This document shows, in pieces, positions 23,235 through 26,680 of a DNA stretch of 26,680 bases. The stretch spans positions 1-26,680 of the IMG/VR virus record IMGVR_UViG_3300017917_002279; one strand, 5' to 3'. This DNA comes from a virus. Made by a program: the position numbers and the translations under genes. Numbering within the stretch: position 1 is the stretch's first letter; each line of letters opens with the position of its first letter. The notes under the pieces were generated by a model. The model was not told the origin of the DNA. It saw only the letters and a program-made list of their open reading frames with translations, and made no database searches.

Positions 23235-26200
23235 TAGCACATATTTTTATTGATTCTTACCATGATTTCATTTAACTCAGATTCAAAGTTAATATTTTCT
23301 AGTTTGTCTATTTCTTCATTGATGTCAATACCTTTTTCTGCAAGTATCTCATCTAACCTATAAGCTTTAATTTGTGATCTAAGATTATTAATAATTTCAG
23401 CAACTCTTTTATCACTTACAGGAATTAGTGGTTCATCTATTGAAACTATATCTCCAGTTTGTAAGTTTATATTACGAAGATAAAGAGTTCCTGTCTCAAC
23501 ATCAACAAGATTGTATAAATTATTTGGATTTAATACATACTTGCTAGTAAAGGTTCCACTATTATATATAAATTCTTTAGGTAATGCTCCTTTAGTTTCA
23601 ACAAGCTTTTGGTTGAAAGCAGCAATAACCGGATTGTTTTCTGGATTTAATTTTTGCGCGGCACCAATTTCATCTTTAATTTCTCCCATTGGTTTAACAT
23701 AATAGATATATCTAGCTGACTCACCAGAAATAAATTTTTGAGAGAACTTATTATTTAATTGAAAGTCAGACCAACTTTTAAATCCTTCTGCCTTTGCAAA
23801 ATCATCTTTAGATCTTACATATGATTGCTTTGTGTTTTCATCTGTGATGACAACATTGTTACCAACTACAACACCTTTACCTAAATATTTAAGTTGTACT
23901 TGTTGAATACCACCAATAGTATATACTCCATCTGTAAACAGTGCTGTTCTATTTGTTATAACCTTTGTCCCATTCATAATTTTGGCAACATTGCTATCAT
24001 CCATTGGTAGTTCAGCTGCAGCTTTTGATGCAACAGTTGGTCTCCCTTTAGTTAATTGCTCAAGAGTAATTGATGATGTAACATTATCATCAGGAGTTCT
24101 TACTGGTTTAGATACTTCTTCTGTAGTCTGAGAAAGTGGTCCCGAGTTTTTAACAAGATAAACATAGTCTCTTGCTCTTGATACAGCAACATATCTTAGT
24201 TGTTGTTTTACTATACTATCAAACTTGGAGTTATCAATAGTGTCTAAGAGAATTAATACTTTATTATATGTTCCACCTTGAGATTTATGTATTGTGTGCG
24301 CATATCCATAATCTATTGTTTTCTTTATTGCAACTGCACCATAATCATTATATTGGTCTTCCATAAAACCAACTTCTTTTTTTAATTGGTACATCATTCC
24401 AAAGTACATTCCTCTTGTTCTTTTATCTGTAGCGTTTTTACCTTTTCTTGCTAGTTCACTTAGTGCGGCTATTAGTTTTTTTGATGCATTTTCATTTACA
24501 GGTCCTTTTTTTGCAATAAATACAAAAACCGGTTTTGAGTCTTTTTGTAATAAATCTTCTAAAACTACATCATAACCTATAAATTCTAGTTTTCCTGAAG
24601 ATGTACCAGTGTCAATTGTTTTTTTAGTTTCTCCTGATGTATTTACTACTTTATAATCACCTGAATTATATATGTCATATGATTCTGTGTTTCCACCAAA
24701 GTTATCATAGCCCATTAAGATTTCACCATTAACTAATTGAGTACTATCATCTACATTATAAAGATTTTTTCTAGCCAAATCATTTAATGTTTTGATGCCA
24801 TTATTTTTAGCTGAGAGCATTCTAAAATGTAGAAAGTCTTCAGTTTCTACCATCTCTTGTAGAGACTGTCCGATTACTTGGTTTGTTCTTGCTGAATCAG
24901 ATATATACTCTACACCTCTTCCATCTACTTCATCAGAGATGCCCGATAGTGGCTTACCCTCTCTTAGATTAGTTGACTCAGCTAAAATAGGATTATCACC
25001 TGTTCTTTCAACTTTTGTTAGTTGAAGTTTTACTGGTTTTTCTAAAGCAACAGATAGAGCAGTTTGTTTTTTTGTAGGGTCAACAGGTGCAAGCTGAGCT
25101 GGATCACCCATGTAGATTACTTTAATTTTAAACTCTTTCTTAAATTTTTCAATAAACTCATACAATTGATCTGTTATCATTGATGATTCATCAATAATTA
25201 AATAATCTCCATATTCTACAATAGGTTTACCAGTTTGTTCTGATTGTAAGTTTTCAACTGTTAATTGACCATTAGTTAAATCTACAATTGGATTTAATCC
25301 AAATGCTTTATGCAATGTAATTACATCTGCGTTAGGATTATTTAACTTAGTAACTGCATTAGCCCTATGTGTTGGTGCAGAGTATTTAGGCATTATACCA
25401 TTGGCCGATAAGTACTTATCAAATAAAGACATGATAGTAGTCTTCCCTGTACCTGCATAACCTATGAGTGCAATTTCATTATTGTATTCTTCAGGGTTAT
25501 TATAAAATTTCTCAAGACCAAGTAATGCTGCTTGCTGTTGTTCATTTAATTTAAATGGAACAGGTATTGGAGTACCATCTGCAAATGTAAAGATGTAGTC
25601 ATCAGTTGTTTCAGATACAGGAACAGTAGGTTGCGTTGGACTAATAGTATTATTAGCAAGTTGTAAGATACCAATTCTATTACCATCATTACTTGCCCAG
25701 TTCATTTTCTTATTAGAAACTAAAGATATGATAGTGTTATTTGGTGTTACTAGATAATCTTGACCTCTATAGTTAACTATTTTAGCTATCTCAGGTCTAA
25801 TACCTAAATTCTTTTCAGCAACTGATTTTTTAGCATTTACTCCTTCTAAGTTTGGATTGTATATTTGCCAAGTACCATTAGTATTTTGTTTAGTAACTAT
25901 CCAAATATTGTTATCAAAGTTTACATATCTACCTGGTTCAAGTGTTGGTTGTACTTGTACTATTGGAACATTGTTATAATTAATAGGAGCTGCAGTAGAT
26001 TGAGTAGTTGGAGTTGCAAATGTTTTAGCATATACATCTCTAATAGCTTGTCTACCTATCTCAGTTTCATTTGTACTACTTCCTATACCTGCATAGTTTT
26101 TAGTCAATACGGGAATATCCGTTTTTACAAAGTCATTTGTTGAAGAATCCCATTTATACCAACCAGTATCATAGCCATAACTTGAATCTTGGTTAAATAT

Positions 26201-26680
26201 GTAAACAGGTTTATTAAATAATATTCCACTTGCTACAGCATAACCTGTACCTCCTTCAACAATTGGATGGTTTGTATTATTTTGATAACCTTTTCTACCT
26301 TTAATACCAGGAGCCACAATTTCAGAAATAGCAAAGATGCCGTCAGCTTTAGCTGCTTGCATCATATCTCTTCTAACCAATTTACCTGCATATGTATCTT
26401 TAGACAGAATACTTCTACCAAGCCATGTGCGTGTTGCATCATATCTAGATTCAAGTTTATCTTTTGTAGCCTGATCTAGTTCATCATATGACTTTACAGT
26501 ATATACTCTATGTTGTGTTACTCCAAAAGCTTTACCATCTTCTTCCCAATAAGTATCATATTTTTTAGCTCCTCCGTGGTAATTAGTAAACTCTGCAGGA
26601 TTATTAGATACTGTAGGTTGAGTAGAAGGTCTGCCTGATACAAACTTTTTAAATCCTTCTATATCTTGTTTACTTCCTAA
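23234..26680 (-). CDS. Giant multidomain protein: SLOG, SF1 helicase, ASCH-like (5' end outside window)
   Basis: The frame stays open to the right edge, so the 5' end is missing; 1148 residues are visible. Reading from the N-terminal side, a SLOG nucleotide-binding domain (about 26020-26593) shows FTNYHGGAKKYDTYWE and, late, YAGIGSSTNETEIGRQAI. Two small beta-type domains follow (about 25660-25950). Then comes an SF1 RecD/Dda-like helicase (about 24146-25549): Walker A GYAGTGKTT, motif II DESS (25181-25192), GDPAQL (25091-25108), HKSQGGTY and VAVSRAR (24170-24190). An ASCH-like domain with NGTKVITNRT (about 23690-23983) and a helical tail end it. It is coupled to the next gene by TAATG. A virion-packaged polyvalent role is likely but inferred. 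Confidence 0.8.
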   Translation of the reverse strand, partial: LGSKQDIEGFKKFVSGRPSTQPTVSNNPAEFTNYHGGAKKYDTYWEEDGKAFGVTQHRVYTVKSYDELDQATKDKLESRYDATRTWLGRSILSKDTYAGKLVRRDMMQAAKADGIFAISEIVAPGIKGRKGYQNNTNHPIVEGGTGYAVASGILFNKPVYIFNQDSSYGYDTGWYKWDSSTNDFVKTDIPVLTKNYAGIGSSTNETEIGRQAIRDVYAKTFATPTTQSTAAPINYNNVPIVQVQPTLEPGRYVNFDNNIWIVTKQNTNGTWQIYNPNLEGVNAKKSVAEKNLGIRPEIAKIVNYRGQDYLVTPNNTIISLVSNKKMNWASNDGNRIGILQLANNTISPTQPTVPVSETTDDYIFTFADGTPIPVPFKLNEQQQAALLGLEKFYNNPEEYNNEIALIGYAGTGKTTIMSLFDKYLSANGIMPKYSAPTHRANAVTKLNNPNADVITLHKAFGLNPIVDLTNGQLTVENLQSEQTGKPIVEYGDYLIIDESSMITDQLYEFIEKFKKEFKIKVIYMGDPAQLAPVDPTKKQTALSVALEKPVKLQLTKVERTGDNPILAESTNLREGKPLSGISDEVDGRGVEYISDSARTNQVIGQSLQEMVETEDFLHFRMLSAKNNGIKTLNDLARKNLYNVDDSTQLVNGEILMGYDNFGGNTESYDIYNSGDYKVVNTSGETKKTIDTGTSSGKLEFIGYDVVLEDLLQKDSKPVFVFIAKKGPVNENASKKLIAALSELARKGKNATDKRTRGMYFGMMYQLKKEVGFMEDQYNDYGAVAIKKTIDYGYAHTIHKSQGGTYNKVLILLDTIDNSKFDSIVKQQLRYVAVSRARDYVYLVKNSGPLSQTTEEVSKPVRTPDDNVTSSITLEQLTKGRPTVASKAAAELPMDDSNVAKIMNGTKVITNRTALFTDGVYTIGGIQQVQLKYLGKGVVVGNNVVITDENTKQSYVRSKDDFAKAEGFKSWSDFQLNNKFSQKFISGESARYIYYVKPMGEIKDEIGAAQKLNPENNPVIAAFNQKLVETKGALPKEFIYNSGTFTSKYVLNPNNLYNLVDVETGTLYLRNINLQTGDIVSIDEPLIPVSDKRVAEIINNLRSQIKAYRLDEILAEKGIDINEEIDKLENINFESELNEIMVRINKNMC

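Noticed and set aside
23235-23240. GTG start two codons upstream of the 1115-aa gene
   Set aside because: The ATG at 23234 overlaps the preceding stop as TAATG, the same junction type seen elsewhere in the window.
26378-26380. TTG as the start of the SLOG-helicase protein
   Set aside because: The same frame stays open to the window edge and encodes the N-terminal part of the SLOG domain, so the TTG is an internal codon.
1-26680. Recoded stop codons (TAG or TGA read as an amino acid), as in some crAss-like phages
   Set aside because: Genes end cleanly at TAG (3649-3651, 4693-4695) and TGA (299-301, 1180-1182, 14773-14775), with intact products and close neighbours.
1-26680. tRNA genes, CRISPR arrays, insertion sequences
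   Set aside because: No cloverleaf-like, direct-repeat or transposase signal was found by eye; gaps are too short to hold most of these.

Overview
The window looks like part of a tailed-phage genome from a Bacteroidota host, most probably a crAss-like (Crassvirales-type) phage. It is AT-rich and almost fully coding, with start/stop overlaps of 1-8 nt between many genes. It carries a phage replication and recombination gene set. Start codons are preceded by A/T-rich sequence (often aattATG) rather than a Shine-Dalgarno motif, as is usual for Bacteroidota and their phages. TAA, TAG and TGA all serve as stops, so nothing suggests stop-codon reassignment. The phage assignment rests on gene content; the Crassvirales assignment is inference from gene content plus the opposed replication and giant-gene blocks.

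Layout. (1) 1-5466 is a mixed-strand region of mostly small genes: a radical-SAM protein resembling spore photoproduct lyase, a calcineurin-like metallophosphoesterase with a small partner gene on the minus strand, a family 1 uracil-DNA glycosylase, a candidate DNA-binding or helicase-loader protein, a two-helix membrane peptide and several unknown proteins. Two small minus-strand islands (1905-3247 and 3638-3955) sit inside the plus-strand genes. Each is divided from its divergent neighbour by exactly 29 nt and overlaps its convergent neighbour. (2) 5481-9931 is the replication/recombination core: a DnaB-like helicase core, an unknown protein, a Sak4-like (AAA_24) ATPase, an SSB-like protein with an acidic tail, a divergent DnaG/TOPRIM primase and a GIY-YIG nuclease. 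(3) 9934-13431 holds three small proteins (DUF6878-like, DUF6915-like, unknown) tightly joined to a VWA protein with a metallopeptidase-like domain and a MoxR-type AAA+ ATPase. (4) 13525-19818 holds an acidic unknown protein, a RecB-like PD-(D/E)XK nuclease, two unknown proteins, a family B DNA polymerase ending in a sliding-clamp-binding motif, and a DUF932-like protein. (5) A strong bidirectional hairpin terminator at 19852-19885 separates these from two giant minus-strand genes. The upstream one is a multidomain protein with SLOG, SF1 helicase and ASCH-like domains that runs off the right edge. The downstream one is a 1115-residue protein with one membrane segment, which looks like a virion-packaged polyvalent or ejection protein.

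How they fit together (inference). Helicase, primase, polymerase and SSB would form a phage replisome that borrows the host beta clamp. Sak4-like ATPase, SSB and RecB-like nuclease would form a strand-annealing recombination set. UDG and the SPL-like enzyme would repair uracil and possibly thymine lesions. The giant minus-strand proteins are plausibly delivered with the genome. Every intergenic gap longer than 50 nt (four in all) contains a GGGG/CCCC hairpin, which suggests a shared type of transcript end or processing signal.
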